From Paenibacillus methanolicus (GTDB lineage Bacteria > Bacillota > Bacilli > Paenibacillales > Paenibacillaceae), in contig NZ_VNHS01000003.1 in assembly GCF_008124765.1 (NCBI RefSeq), forward strand, positions 310,001-374,000: 64,000 nt of DNA, in the 5' to 3' direction. The translations under genes were made by a program, and so were the position numbers. The notes beneath the pieces were generated by a model. That model searched no databases. It was not told the origin of the DNA and was given only the letters and a program-made list of their open reading frames with translations. Each line of letters begins with the position of its first letter. The first letter of the stretch is position 1. Shown here piece after piece: positions 54,764 to 64,000 of this stretch.

Positions 54764-55996
54764 CTATGCCTTATGGATCTTCTTCCCTTTGATCGCCTGA
54801 CGGTGTACCGTATCATCGAAGGCGCCGGCGATTACCCGGATTTCCTGCAGCATTCCGCCTTGAATCATGACGCCGATCTCGGGAATACGGCCCGCGATCT
54901 CTTGCTTTATCGCATCCAGCGCATCCGGTGCAACCGTTTCGCCCAGGATATGCACCGTAAGCGCATTGTCCTTCGCCACGACCCGGATGGCGGCATCGCG
55001 AATGTGACGGTACACGGCATCTTCAATGTCGTAAACGCTTATTTTCTCCCCGTGCTTCAGCTCGTTGCCGACTCTCTTCACGAGGCTCTTGAAGCTAGCC
55101 CTTGTCTCCCCGTTCACGACGATCGATTCGAAATCGCGGACGACGTCATAGGTGACGAAACGAATGGCCGGAAACAAGTCGCGCACGGTCGAGGTGAGGA
55201 CAAGGATCCGCTCGTCGGGTCCGAGCTCAGCCTCCCCCACTCCCGCTTCCTCCGCTCGCAAGCCTTCCGCGATCAGCCCTTCCGTCAACACATATCTGCC
55301 AAGCGCATGATCATAGCTCGCAATGGTGCCTATCTCGATAGAGCCGTACGTATCCGTGATGTCGCCCGGACGGATGCCTAGACGCTCGGCCGCGCGCTGC
55401 TGCCAGGCTGGCGGCGCCGCTTCGCCAACGAGAATGATTTTGCGAATCCCATATTGGATGGGGTCCGGAGAAGCCATCAATATCCGGTCCAGGATGGAAG
55501 GCATCGTATACAGCACCTCGGGCCGGAAGGCGGCAAGCCGCTCCACATGACGCTCGATCGGCAGTTGGAACGGGATCGACTCGGTCTCCATGCCAAGCTG
55601 TCTGAACACCGCCTCTGCCGTTGCGGCCGCATGGCCCGTACCCATATCGGCCATCGCTCTGGTCAGGCGCGCATCCGAGAGAATCGCGCTAACGACGTTT
55701 AATTTGATCGCCAAGTATCGCGCTTCATCCTCGGCGGAATAGTAGATGCTCTTCCTTCGTCCCGAGCTCGTGCCGCTCGTCTTATAGCAATAGATATCCG
55801 TTCGTCCGGCGAACGGCTCATCCGCGGCGTAATAATGCTTCTCCAGCACCTCCGCCGTCATCAGCGGCAGCTCCGCCAGCCTGGCCGAATGGGGTAATAC
55901 GCCGGTTCCCGCGGACGAGGAGATCAGCGATTCGTACCAGGGAAACAGAAGCTTGGTTTGACGAAGCTTTTCTACCAATGCATGATCTGGGTTCAT
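54764..55996 (-). CDS. Adenylate-forming acid ligase (PaaK-like)
   Basis: This 410-residue protein has an ANL-type core with CYKTSGTSSGRRKSIYYS (P-loop-like A3), KIILVGEAAPPAW, DTYGSIEIGTIASYD (A5), RFVTYDVVRDFE (A7) and GNELKHGEKISVYDIEDAVY (A8). A Lys-rich C-terminus may supply the A10 lysine. It activates a carboxylic acid as AMP ester, passing it to CoA or directly to an amine. First gene of the operon with sbnA and sbnB, which suggests it acylates or activates 2,3-diaminopropionate or its partner acid. No carrier protein is visible in the window. Confidence 0.82.
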   Translation of the reverse strand: MNPDHALVEKLRQTKLLFPWYESLISSSAGTGVLPHSARLAELPLMTAEVLEKHYYAADEPFAGRTDIYCYKTSGTSSGRRKSIYYSAEDEARYLAIKLNVVSAILSDARLTRAMADMGTGHAAATAEAVFRQLGMETESIPFQLPIERHVERLAAFRPEVLYTMPSILDRILMASPDPIQYGIRKIILVGEAAPPAWQQRAAERLGIRPGDITDTYGSIEIGTIASYDHALGRYVLTEGLIAEGLRAEEAGVGEAELGPDERILVLTSTVRDLFPAIRFVTYDVVRDFESIVVNGETRASFKSLVKRVGNELKHGEKISVYDIEDAVYRHIRDAAIRVVAKDNALTVHILGETVAPDALDAIKQEIAGRIPEIGVMIQGGMLQEIRVIAGAFDDTVHRQAIKGKKIHKA

Positions 55997-56176
55997 AGCA
56001 AGACCCCGCTTTCAGTCGTTCATTCACTCTATGAGCATCTGGCGTAGACGGTTCAAGAAACGGGCATCCGCAACGTGACCGGGACTGGGCGGACAACGAC
56101 TCACCGTAGATGCTCCGCGCTCGTAAACTATTGGAGTCGGCGGAAGAAGTCATTAACGACAAGAGGAGCGGTGGCG

Positions 56177-56971
56177 ATGAAGCCTAGACGAACGAAGCTT
56201 ATCAGCAAGCTCGTAAAAACCACAATCATATTGAAAGACCGCGAGCTGGCCCAATACGTCCCCAAGACGGTACCGATGTCGAGCAAAGGGCTCGCCAGTA
56301 TGCTCACCCAATACGGCATGGTCTATATCAAGCCGACCATTGGCGCGCTAGGCATTGGGGTCATGCGGGTCGAGCGGTTCGGTAACGAGGGCTACCGGTA
56401 TCAGAGCGGCAAGGCGAAGTATGCCTTCTCTTCCTTCGCATCCATGTACGCCTCTATCCGCCGCCGGGTCGGAGCCAAACCGTATCTGGTGCAAAGAGGC
56501 ATCTATTTGCTGAAGCACCTCGACCGTCCGTTTGATTTTCGCGTAATGGTACAGCGGAATCCGCGGGGCCAATGGGAGTGCACCGGCACCGTCGCGAGGC
56601 TTGCCCACCCCAAGAAGATTGTCACGAACGGCAGTCAAGGCGGAACGATCTATCCGTCCGCGCAGCTGCTTCGGTACGCGGCGGGCACCAAGAAGGCAGC
56701 CCAGGTCATCCGGAGGATGGAGTCCATCTCTCTCCAGACCGCGCGGCTGCTCAGCAAATCCGATCCTACCCTGCACGTGTTCGGACTTGATATCGCGATA
56801 GACCGGCAGCTTCGGCCGTGGATGCTGGAGGTCAACACCAATCCGGATCCTTGCCCGTTCACGAAGGTACAAGACGCCTCCATGCTCCGGAAAATTTTGC
56901 GTTATGCCAAAGCCCACGGACAGACGTACACCTTGCATTGCATCAAAGCCCGTAAGGCTCCGGCGACATAG
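56177..56971 (+). CDS. ATP-grasp protein, YheC/YheD type
   Basis: This 264-residue protein has ATP-grasp features: VYIKPTIGALGIGVMRVER (ATP-binding Lys and Gly-rich loop), YLVQRGIYLLKHLDRPFDFRVMVQRN, VFGLDIAIDRQLRPWMLEVNTNPDPCPF (metal ligands Glu and Asn). It resembles the YheC/YheD proteins of spore formers, whose chemistry is unsettled, and is of a size able to ligate amino acids. AGAGGAG supports the ATG at 56177; the longer frame from 56075 lacks a site. Divergent from the diaminopropionate operon. Confidence 0.85.
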   Translation: MKPRRTKLISKLVKTTIILKDRELAQYVPKTVPMSSKGLASMLTQYGMVYIKPTIGALGIGVMRVERFGNEGYRYQSGKAKYAFSSFASMYASIRRRVGAKPYLVQRGIYLLKHLDRPFDFRVMVQRNPRGQWECTGTVARLAHPKKIVTNGSQGGTIYPSAQLLRYAAGTKKAAQVIRRMESISLQTARLLSKSDPTLHVFGLDIAIDRQLRPWMLEVNTNPDPCPFTKVQDASMLRKILRYAKAHGQTYTLHCIKARKAPAT

Positions 56972-57002
56972 ATTGAGAAAGGGTAGGGAAACAACTGCAA
57001 AT

Positions 57003-57047
57003 AAGCCCACCGCGACCGTTCATCATCGCGATGGGCTTTCGTTTTTG
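57003..57047 (+). terminator. Intrinsic terminator of the ATP-grasp gene
   Basis: AAGCCCACCGCG pairs with CGCGATGGGCTT (one mismatch) and is followed by TTCGTTTTTG on the plus strand. Confidence 0.8.
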
Positions 57048-57094
57048 TGGGTATGTCAACAAGGAACAGAGCCTCGACTGGACCAACCTGACCT

Positions 57095-58060
57095 TCAAAC
57101 CTCGAATTCCAGGGCGCCGGAAGCCTTTCGCATCGCCTTCCTATCTTGCAGCGGCGGCAGGCCGAATAATCTTCGGTATTCCCGATTGAATTGCGAGGGG
57201 CTTTCATATCCGACGGTCAGCGCGGCCGTCGTGACGCCGATCGGACCGCTCAACATCAGGCGCCTCGCTTCCTGAAGACGAAGCTGCTTCTGATACTGCA
57301 GCGGCCCCATGGTCGTGATCGCCTTGAATTTATGATGCAGCCCGGAGGTGCTCATGCTGCAGGACTTGGCGAGTTCCTCGACGGCAAACGATCGCGCATA
57401 GTTTTCTTTGATCCATTGGATCGCCTTGCCGATTCCGTCCGCTCGTTGATCGAAGAGCGCCTTCTGGACAAACAAGTGTCCGTACTCGCCCGACAGCAAG
57501 TTGTATATCATTTCCTTCTTAAGCAACTCGGACAAAAACCGCGCGTCTTGCGGCTTATCGATGATCTTCAATAACCGGAAAAAGATGTCCAGCAGCTCGG
57601 CATCCGATCTCCCGATGAAAGCTCCGGCCCTCGGCCCTTTCCCTCTTGATTCCGTGGCGATGCCGGCCTCCATGACTACCGACGCGATGTCGTCCGTCGT
57701 CAAATCGATGCGCAGCCCTAAATACGGCGATTGTTCCTCGGCTCCGACGACTTGGGCGGAAGCCGGCATATCGATCAACGCTGCCAAATAATCGCCTGCG
57801 CCATAGCGATAGATTTCTTGGCCCAGGTAGAGCCTCTTCATCCCTTGTAGGATCAGACAAAATGACGGAGTCAGCACGCCCGGGCTTCGCGGCGTATCCC
57901 GACTATGTTTAATAATGGAGAGAAACGGCACCTTAGTCGGCGTCCGTCCATCCGTCAGGGGAATCCGATCCGTCATGGCTATAAGCTGATCCAGCGCTTG
58001 CTTATGAGTAGATTCACTCGTTCCAATCATCGCGCAGCCATCTCTCCTTCGTTCCGGCAT
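57095..58060 (-). CDS. AraC family regulator with AraC_N domain
   Basis: This 321-residue protein has an N-terminal AraC_N-type sensor (FCLILQGMKRLYLGQEIYRYGAGDYLAALIDMPASAQV) and a C-terminal helix-turn-helix (VEELAKSCSMSTSGLHHKFKAI, ALTVGYESPSQFNREYRRLFGLPP). GAAGGG precedes the ATG at 58060. It is divergent from an MFS pump gene, its probable target. Confidence 0.9.
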   Translation of the reverse strand: MPERRRDGCAMIGTSESTHKQALDQLIAMTDRIPLTDGRTPTKVPFLSIIKHSRDTPRSPGVLTPSFCLILQGMKRLYLGQEIYRYGAGDYLAALIDMPASAQVVGAEEQSPYLGLRIDLTTDDIASVVMEAGIATESRGKGPRAGAFIGRSDAELLDIFFRLLKIIDKPQDARFLSELLKKEMIYNLLSGEYGHLFVQKALFDQRADGIGKAIQWIKENYARSFAVEELAKSCSMSTSGLHHKFKAITTMGPLQYQKQLRLQEARRLMLSGPIGVTTAALTVGYESPSQFNREYRRLFGLPPLQDRKAMRKASGALEFEV

Positions 58061-58202
58061 TCTTTCCCTTCTCCGAACCTTATTATGAACGGAATTGTAG
58101 TTTTAGGCAATTTTCAGGCAGGAACGGTCTACTTCCCTCCGTGGATTCCATTCATAATAAAGTTCAGAAACAGCATCTTGATACAAAGGAAGGAACGTGA
58201 AT

Positions 58203-59615
58203 ATGCTTCATTCCAAACGGATCTTGCTAGCCATTATCATCGTCTGTCAGCTTATCGTCGTGCTTGACGCTTCGATCATGGTCACGGCCGTGCCTCAAAT
58301 CGGCCGCGCCCTTCATATGACGACCACCGGCTTGACCTGGGTCCATAACAGCTACATTTTGGCCTTTGGCGGTTTCTTGCTGCTCGGCGCCCGGGCAGGG
58401 GATCTATGGGGACGAAGACGTATGCTTAGCGCTGGCATCGGACTGTTCTCGCTTACCTCGCTGCTGGCCGGTTTGGCGCCGACAGCCGAATTTCTGCTCG
58501 CCTCCCGCGCATGCCAAGGATTGGCCGCCGCATTGGCAACGCCGGCCGCGCTGGCCTTGCTGTCGGCGAACTTTGTAGAAACCAAGGAGCGTACGAGAGC
58601 GATCGCGATGTACAGCGCGGTTTCGGCCGCGGGCGGCAGTATCGGTCTCATGCTTGGCGGATTTTTCACCGATTTTATTTCATGGCGGCTCGGGATGTTT
58701 ATCAATGTTCCCATTGGGATTGCGCTGCTGTACTTGGTTCGGCGTTTTATCAACGAGACCGATACGAGGAAGGGGCGGTTTGATCTTTGGGGTGCCATGA
58801 CATCCGTATTGGGCATGACTTCGTTGGTCTATGGCTTCGTTCAAGCGGCGGAGGCTGGGTGGGACTCGCCTTCAACATGGATTCCGCTTGCAGCCGGCAT
58901 GCTATCGTTAGCGGCCTTCGTTCTTCTGGAAGCTCGGGCGGCAGAGCCCATCGTCCCGCTTCGTCTGTTTGCGAGCCGCCGTCGGACCGGTGCTTACTTG
59001 GGGAGGTTCCTTATCGTATGCGGGAATTTCTCGCTCTTCTTCTTCGTCCCGCAATACTTGCAGAACGTTCTCGGGTTCAGCTCCTTCGAAGCCGGCCTGG
59101 CTTTCCTCCCGTTCACGGGCGCGCAGTTCGGGATGATGTACCTGATCCAGAGATTCGTGCACCGGTTCGGCATGCTTAAAGTATTGACCGCCGGTTTGCT
59201 GCTCGCTTCCCTCGGTACGCTCGGACTGAGCGGCATCATTCTCGCCCAGGCGCCGTTCTTCCCGTCCATGTTCATCCTGCTGGCGCTAATGGGCATTGGT
59301 TCCGGCATGGTGTTCCAGCCTCTCACCGCGCTGGGGCTCGCCGACGTGGACGCTCGCGACGCCGGAGCGGCTTCGGGTCTGATCAATGTCGCGCATCAAA
59401 GCGGCTCCTCGTTTGGTCTAGCCGTCCTTATCACCGTATTCGATGCCGCCGTCGGTTCGGGTCAGCCTTCAACGAGGCAGCTCGCCCATGCCCTATCGAG
59501 CTCCGTCTTGGGCTCCGTCGTCTTTATCATCGCCGCCCTTGCCGTAACGCTTCTCTGCTATCTGCCATCACGCCGGACCGTTCGCGCTCGCGAACGAGCG
59601 CTTACGGATTGTTGA
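58203..59615 (+). CDS. MFS efflux transporter, DHA2 (EmrB/QacA-like) type
   Basis: This 470-residue 14-helix transporter has DASIMVTAVPQIGRALHM, GARAGDLWGRRRMLSAG (motif A) and SIGLMLGGFFTDFISWRLGMFINVPIG (motif C). It exports hydrophobic or cationic compounds with protons. The ATG at 58203 has AAGGAAGG 9 bases upstream; a GTG at 58197 is a second choice. Probably induced through the divergent AraC regulator. It could also export a product of the nearby diaminopropionate genes, but nothing in the sequence proves this. Confidence 0.92.
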   Translation: MLHSKRILLAIIIVCQLIVVLDASIMVTAVPQIGRALHMTTTGLTWVHNSYILAFGGFLLLGARAGDLWGRRRMLSAGIGLFSLTSLLAGLAPTAEFLLASRACQGLAAALATPAALALLSANFVETKERTRAIAMYSAVSAAGGSIGLMLGGFFTDFISWRLGMFINVPIGIALLYLVRRFINETDTRKGRFDLWGAMTSVLGMTSLVYGFVQAAEAGWDSPSTWIPLAAGMLSLAAFVLLEARAAEPIVPLRLFASRRRTGAYLGRFLIVCGNFSLFFFVPQYLQNVLGFSSFEAGLAFLPFTGAQFGMMYLIQRFVHRFGMLKVLTAGLLLASLGTLGLSGIILAQAPFFPSMFILLALMGIGSGMVFQPLTALGLADVDARDAGAASGLINVAHQSGSSFGLAVLITVFDAAVGSGQPSTRQLAHALSSSVLGSVVFIIAALAVTLLCYLPSRRTVRARERALTDC

Positions 59616-59778
59616 ACAGGACGGATATGCCCGCCAGTTCGCATAACGCAGGACAACGCCCGGCGCTTCCCCCGTCGATCCTTCGATTTCCTGTCTAGAA
59701 TTAAGATTTCGCGATGCCTCCCCGGCAAACCTATTATAATGAAATGAGGAAGGACACGTTCCGAAAAGGGGGAGCTTC

Positions 59779-61335
59779 ATGAAACTGTTGCTTGCGGAAG
59801 ACGAGCAATTGATTCGCCAAGGGATTGTGATGAAGACCGACTGGCAGCCATACGGCATCAATGAAGTGATGCAGGCGGAGGATGGTCTGGATGCCGTTCG
59901 GATTGCCGAACGGTTCCGCCCGGACATCCTGCTCACCGATATTCGAATGCCGCGAATGGACGGCATTGAAGCGGCGCGCCGCATTCGCACGATCTGCCCC
60001 AAGGTGCGCATCATCTTCATGAGCGGTTATTCGGACAAAGAATATTTGAAAGCCGCCATTACGCTGCAAGCGGTTCATTATGTGGAGAAGCCGATCCATC
60101 CGATCGAACTAAGCGAAGCGATCCGCATCGCTTCCGATATGATTCGGAAAGAACGGCAGCTCGACATGGGCGAAGCAGAGAGCCTCCCGCTAATTAAACG
60201 GGAAATAGCGGCGCTGCTATGCGCTCCGGAATTTCAGGCGGGCAAGCTGGCGCGTTTGTTCCCCTTGACCGGACTTCCGCTGCCCGGCGGCTCCGACGGC
60301 TGCGCGTCCGCTATTCTCAAATGGCATCAGACGATCGAACAGCCCGCGGGCCTGCTGAAGATGCTCGAATCGGCTGCGCGAGCGGCGGAATTCCATGCTT
60401 TCGGCATGTTGAAAGACGACGTTCATATCGTGCTCCATTTGATCTCCCTTTCGGAAGGGGATGTTCGCTTGGAAGACCGGCTGGCGCGCTGGATCGATGC
60501 GATAACGCCTCGGTTGCCCCAAGGCCCGGGCTTCCACTTGGCCATCGGTCAGACCGTACAAGGTTTGGAGCAACTATATGCCTCCTATCTGTCCGCGGTG
60601 ATCCAGCTTCAACACGGCTTTTACGAGCCGCCAAATACGGTCGTATGGCGAAAACAACGTCCTTTCGCTACCGATGCGTTCGTATTGGATGACGAGCGTT
60701 CCCGGGCATTCGCCCTCTTGCTTCAACAAGAAAGCCCCGATCAAGCCAGGCTCTGGCTGGCGGACCTGACGCGCACCCTTCGGAACTATCCGGACACGCA
60801 GGTTGCCTATACGAAGGGCATTTATTTGCAGCTCTATCAAACGGTTCAACTCGTCGGCAAAGAAAACGGCATTCCCGCATTCAAGCAGGAAACGGCGGTA
60901 GGCGTCTTTGCGTCTCGCTTGTATGCCTGCCAGACGTTAGGCGACTTGCATCGGATGCTAAGCGATGAACTCGACGCGCTATTCGATTACCTGGAGGCGC
61001 GCAAGGGCAACGCGATCATCCGGCACGTCACGCAATACATCGAGCGAAATTATCGGAATCGCCAGCTGTCGCTTACCGAGATCAGCGAGTATGTCGGCGT
61101 GACGATCCCCCATTTGTGCTTCGTGTTCAAGGAAGGGACCGGCATGACGATCAAACATTACCTTTCGGAATACCGGATTGACCGGGCGAAAGAGCTGCTG
61201 GCCAACAAAGACCTCAAGCTGTTCGATATCGCTTTGCAAGTCGGATATGGCGATGGGGAATATTTCAGCAAAATATTCAAAAAAGTAACCGGGTTGCAGC
61301 CTTCGGAGTTCAGGAAGCGGGTTGCCGATGTTTAA
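59779..61335 (+). CDS. YesN-type response regulator with AraC DNA-binding domain
   Basis: This 518-residue protein has a receiver domain with the acidic pocket AEDE, Asp54 in LTDIRMPRMDG and Lys in VEKP, and a C-terminal AraC domain (VGYGDGEYFSKIFKKVTGLQPSEFRKR). GGGGGAG precedes the ATG. It overlaps the following kinase gene by 8 bp. Unlike the first pair, no ABC transporter lies next to it in the window. Confidence 0.93.
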   Translation: MKLLLAEDEQLIRQGIVMKTDWQPYGINEVMQAEDGLDAVRIAERFRPDILLTDIRMPRMDGIEAARRIRTICPKVRIIFMSGYSDKEYLKAAITLQAVHYVEKPIHPIELSEAIRIASDMIRKERQLDMGEAESLPLIKREIAALLCAPEFQAGKLARLFPLTGLPLPGGSDGCASAILKWHQTIEQPAGLLKMLESAARAAEFHAFGMLKDDVHIVLHLISLSEGDVRLEDRLARWIDAITPRLPQGPGFHLAIGQTVQGLEQLYASYLSAVIQLQHGFYEPPNTVVWRKQRPFATDAFVLDDERSRAFALLLQQESPDQARLWLADLTRTLRNYPDTQVAYTKGIYLQLYQTVQLVGKENGIPAFKQETAVGVFASRLYACQTLGDLHRMLSDELDALFDYLEARKGNAIIRHVTQYIERNYRNRQLSLTEISEYVGVTIPHLCFVFKEGTGMTIKHYLSEYRIDRAKELLANKDLKLFDIALQVGYGDGEYFSKIFKKVTGLQPSEFRKRVADV

Positions 61336-63118
61336 GGCCGTCAATCGTCTTCTGCTTAAACTGAGATTGAAGCAAAAGCTGCTGTTGTCGTTCTTGCTGC
61401 TCATCCTCTTCCCAATTCTCTATCTTCAATTTTACGCATCCGGCAAAGTGGCCGGCATTATCCAGGAGATGGTCAGCTTCTCGCTGAATCAAAGCTTTAA
61501 CCAGACGCATTCCTTCCTCGCTTACAAACTGACGCGGGTGACCGACATTTCGGATCTTATCGCATTGGATGAGGTTCAGATCACCCGTATCTTGACTCGA
61601 AATACGGACGAATACACGCTGTATGAACAGTTAGAGGACGGGAACAGGCTGATTCAGTTCCTCGATTCTTATCAAGACGGCACGGATATAAGCACGGTGC
61701 GGCTTTATATGCCCCAAGGTTACCTGTTCGCCGATGAAGGCCGGAACACGTCCCGATTGGAAGAAATCTCGCGCACGCCATGGTACGAGAAACTCGACGC
61801 GACAAAGGTGAAGCTCATGTGGTTCTCTTCGCGCGATTATCCGGCCGAAACCGTCGACGGCGTTCCGGTCATATCGCTTGTCCGTCTCATCCGTCATCCC
61901 GACCGCTATAATGACGCGATCGGCCTTCTTCGCATCGACATCGAGGAACGAAATCTGAAAGAAATCGTATCGCGCGCGAATACCGTGAAAAATAGTCTGA
62001 CGTACGTGCAGAGCGGAGACGGCCTCGTTCTCCTTGCATCGGACGACGACCTTATGCGGCAATACCTGCCGGCCGGGAGGACGGCGCCGAATTTGTTCCG
62101 GCAGGCGAACGGCAGCAATACGCAAATCGTCAACGGGAGAAAACTTGAATTCCTCCAACTGCCGATCCCGCAAACCGACCTGACGATGATTACCGTTATC
62201 CCCCATCAGGAGATCGTGTCCAGAAGCGAACGTCTTCAGCAAGAGCTCCTCGTCGGTTTGCTAGCCGTCGGCTTGCTGGCCTTTGGGTTGGCCCACGTGA
62301 TCTCCCTCCATATGACAAGGCGGATTACGCATTTGAGCCGAAGAATGAAAGCCGTGGAGGCCGGATCGCTTGAACCGATCGCGAGGCCGTCGGGGGATGA
62401 CGAAGTCGGAGAGCTCATCCAGAGTTACAACTATATGACGCGGCAATTGGCGCTGCTCAAAGATTACGAAGTGAGAGCCGTTCGATCGGAATTGAAAGCC
62501 CTGCAATCCCAAATCAATCCCCACTTCTTGTACAACACCCTGGATCAGATCAATTGGATGGCTCAATTCGGGATGAACGGCCACATTCCTTCCCTCGTCC
62601 ATTCGCTGGCCGGCTATTACAAGCTTGCCTTAAGCAACGGACAGGATATTATCACGATCGGGCAAGAACTGAAGCTGGTCGAGTTTTATGTTTCCATTCA
62701 AAATATCCGCTTCCAACAAAAAATCGAGTTTAATGTGCAAGTCGACGACGACGTTCTCGAGGGACTCATTCCAAAGCTATCCCTGCAGCCTATCGTCGAG
62801 AATGCCATTCTGCACGGCATATTGAAGACGGAGAATCGGGAGGGAATCATTACGATCGCCTGCGAACGACAGGAGGACCGTCTCGTGCTGTCCGTCGCGG
62901 ATGACGGGGTGGGAATGGACGAGTCGCAGCTACAAGCACTGCGATCCGGTGGCAGGACGATCAATCCTAGCGGCGGCGGCTACGGAATCCGCAACGTTCA
63001 GGAGCGCATCAAACTGTTTTACGGAGAAGCGTTCGGACTCAAATTCTACAGTTCGCCCGGAGACGGATTGATCGTGGAAGCGCATATTGCGTATATAGAG
63101 GATTCGGACGCCTTATGA
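61328..63118 (+). CDS. YesM-type sensor histidine kinase
   Basis: This 596-residue kinase has two membrane helices (about 15-40 and 300-322) around an extracellular sensor and a HAMP domain. The His_kinase motif is SQINPHFLYN with His399, and HATPase_c shows LQPIVENAILHG, DDGVGM and GGGYGIRNVQERI. The ATG at 61328 lies inside the end of the regulator gene (ATGTTTAA), so translation is coupled. Confidence 0.93.
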   Translation: MFKAVNRLLLKLRLKQKLLLSFLLLILFPILYLQFYASGKVAGIIQEMVSFSLNQSFNQTHSFLAYKLTRVTDISDLIALDEVQITRILTRNTDEYTLYEQLEDGNRLIQFLDSYQDGTDISTVRLYMPQGYLFADEGRNTSRLEEISRTPWYEKLDATKVKLMWFSSRDYPAETVDGVPVISLVRLIRHPDRYNDAIGLLRIDIEERNLKEIVSRANTVKNSLTYVQSGDGLVLLASDDDLMRQYLPAGRTAPNLFRQANGSNTQIVNGRKLEFLQLPIPQTDLTMITVIPHQEIVSRSERLQQELLVGLLAVGLLAFGLAHVISLHMTRRITHLSRRMKAVEAGSLEPIARPSGDDEVGELIQSYNYMTRQLALLKDYEVRAVRSELKALQSQINPHFLYNTLDQINWMAQFGMNGHIPSLVHSLAGYYKLALSNGQDIITIGQELKLVEFYVSIQNIRFQQKIEFNVQVDDDVLEGLIPKLSLQPIVENAILHGILKTENREGIITIACERQEDRLVLSVADDGVGMDESQLQALRSGGRTINPSGGGYGIRNVQERIKLFYGEAFGLKFYSSPGDGLIVEAHIAYIEDSDAL

Positions 63119-63132
63119 TGCGAAACCATGTT

Positions 63133-63182
63133 AAAAGCCCGCTCCTCCGTTTGCATGAAGCCAAACGCGGCGAGCGAGCTTT
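63133..63182. terminator. Hairpin between convergent kinase and amidohydrolase genes
   Basis: AAAGCCCGCTC pairs with GAGCGAGCTTT (one mismatch), with an inner CGTTTG/CAAACG stem. The T-tracts are short. Confidence 0.55.
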
Positions 63183-63183
63183 G

Positions 63184-64000
63184 TTAACCGGGACCATGCA
63201 GACGAACGACCGATAAGGCCAGAATCGCCGCTCCAGTCTCCAAGGCATCCGATTGGAAACGCATCTGGGGATGATGCAGACCGGGGTGCAAACCGCAGCC
63301 AAGTCCGATCATGGTGGCGCGCAGCTCCGGCAAGCGTAACGGATAGAAGTGAAAATCTTCCCCGCCGGGCGTCACGGGAGGCCGGGCCAGTCCGGCATCG
63401 CCAAGGAGCTCGGTAATGACGCCGCCAACTAAAGCTTCAAGATAGGGGTTGGGACGCGCGGCAACCATGCGGTTCTTCGATTGCAGCTCCACCGCGCTGC
63501 CGTAAGCCTTGCCGACGGCATGAACGGCAGCCGATAATTTAGGGAGCAGCGCATCCATCGCTTCATTCGTCTGCGCCCGTACATCGATCGTGAACGCCCC
63601 GTAATCAGGGATAATGTTGCTGCTTTCGTTGGGAACATGCAGCTTCGTCACTTTGCAGGAAGCCTGGCCGGTCGATTCGCCCGAAGAGACGGCCTTCACC
63701 GCCTGTACGATGTCAGCCAACATCTCGATGGCATTCAACCCGTCCTTCGGCCGGGCGGCATGAGCTTGTCGTCCCGTCACGATCCCTTCCAATACGGCGC
63801 ATGCCCCATGATAGATGGCGCCGGAGGCTTGGCCGTAAACAAGCTCCTGGTCCGGACGCAGATGGATGCCGAGTACATAGTCCACGTCATTCAAGCAGCC
63901 CGCTTCGAGCAGCTTGAGCGCCCCTTCCCCCGTTTCCTCCGCGGGCTGGAACAGGATTCGCAGCTCTCCGGCAGGCTGGAACCCGATTGCCCGCAATGCT
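63184..64000 (-). CDS. M20 family amidohydrolase, 5' part beyond the window
   Basis: The C-terminal 272 residues of an M20D/IAA-amidohydrolase-type enzyme are visible: LFQPAEETGEGAL (catalytic Glu pair), VLGIHLRPDQ (metal-ligand His), ASCKVTKLHVPNESSNIIPDYGAFTIDVRAQT in the lid domain, and GGEDFHFYPL and GLHHPQMRF near the end. Such enzymes hydrolyse N-acyl amino acids or related amides. The frame is open to the window edge, so the start lies outside. It is convergent with the YesNM pair. Confidence 0.88.
   Translation of the reverse strand, partial: ALRAIGFQPAGELRILFQPAEETGEGALKLLEAGCLNDVDYVLGIHLRPDQELVYGQASGAIYHGACAVLEGIVTGRQAHAARPKDGLNAIEMLADIVQAVKAVSSGESTGQASCKVTKLHVPNESSNIIPDYGAFTIDVRAQTNEAMDALLPKLSAAVHAVGKAYGSAVELQSKNRMVAARPNPYLEALVGGVITELLGDAGLARPPVTPGGEDFHFYPLRLPELRATMIGLGCGLHPGLHHPQMRFQSDALETGAAILALSVVRLHGPG

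Overview
The window looks like chromosome, or possibly a large secondary replicon, of a spore-forming Gram-positive bacterium of the Paenibacillaceae (Paenibacillus or Cohnella type). The signs are strong AGGAGG-like ribosome sites with frequent TTG and GTG starts, two YesM/YesN two-component pairs, an LplB/LplC-type sugar transporter, many AraC regulators beside sugar enzymes, a consensus cre box, and a YheC/YheD-type ATP-grasp protein. I see no rRNA, tRNA, CRISPR array, integrase or transposase.

Layout. 1-16.7 kb is a polysaccharide-use locus on the minus strand. It holds an acetyl-xylan-esterase-like hydrolase, a carbon-nitrogen hydrolase, two ABC permeases, a solute-binding lipoprotein, the response regulator and sensor kinase that probably control them, a large secreted beta-helix protein and a heparinase II/III-type lyase cut by the left edge. 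16.8-26.4 kb is a mosaic of small sugar-metabolism units, each headed by a divergent AraC regulator (TIM-barrel isomerases, Gfo/Idh/MocA oxidoreductase, DUF4091 protein, SGNH hydrolase, 2-hydroxyacid dehydrogenase). 26.5-45.1 kb holds stress, efflux and detoxification genes under ArsR, TetR and MerR regulators with visible operators, a broken signal-peptidase-like gene in an operon with a DUF418 membrane protein and an RCC1-repeat protein, a beta-lactamase-like hydrolase, and the Ser/Thr transporter SstT.

45.7-49.2 kb is the most unusual part. Two replication-initiator-like genes flank an array of 14 iterons with an AT-rich patch, next to a second array of about 57-bp units that fold into hairpins with compensatory base changes. 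This has the layout of a complete iteron-type replication origin. It would make the window part of a plasmid or chromid, or mark a captured plasmid origin.

49.3-64 kb continues with an isomerase/oxidoreductase pair, a DUF2089 operon, a three-gene operon for 2,3-diaminopropionate (SbnA and SbnB) plus an adenylate-forming ligase, a divergent ATP-grasp gene, an AraC/MFS efflux pair, a second YesN/YesM pair, and an M20 amidohydrolase cut by the right edge. Diaminopropionate synthases beside an adenylating ligase and an ATP-grasp ligase recall dapdiamide-type assembly and may be a very small uncharacterised amide or peptide pathway.
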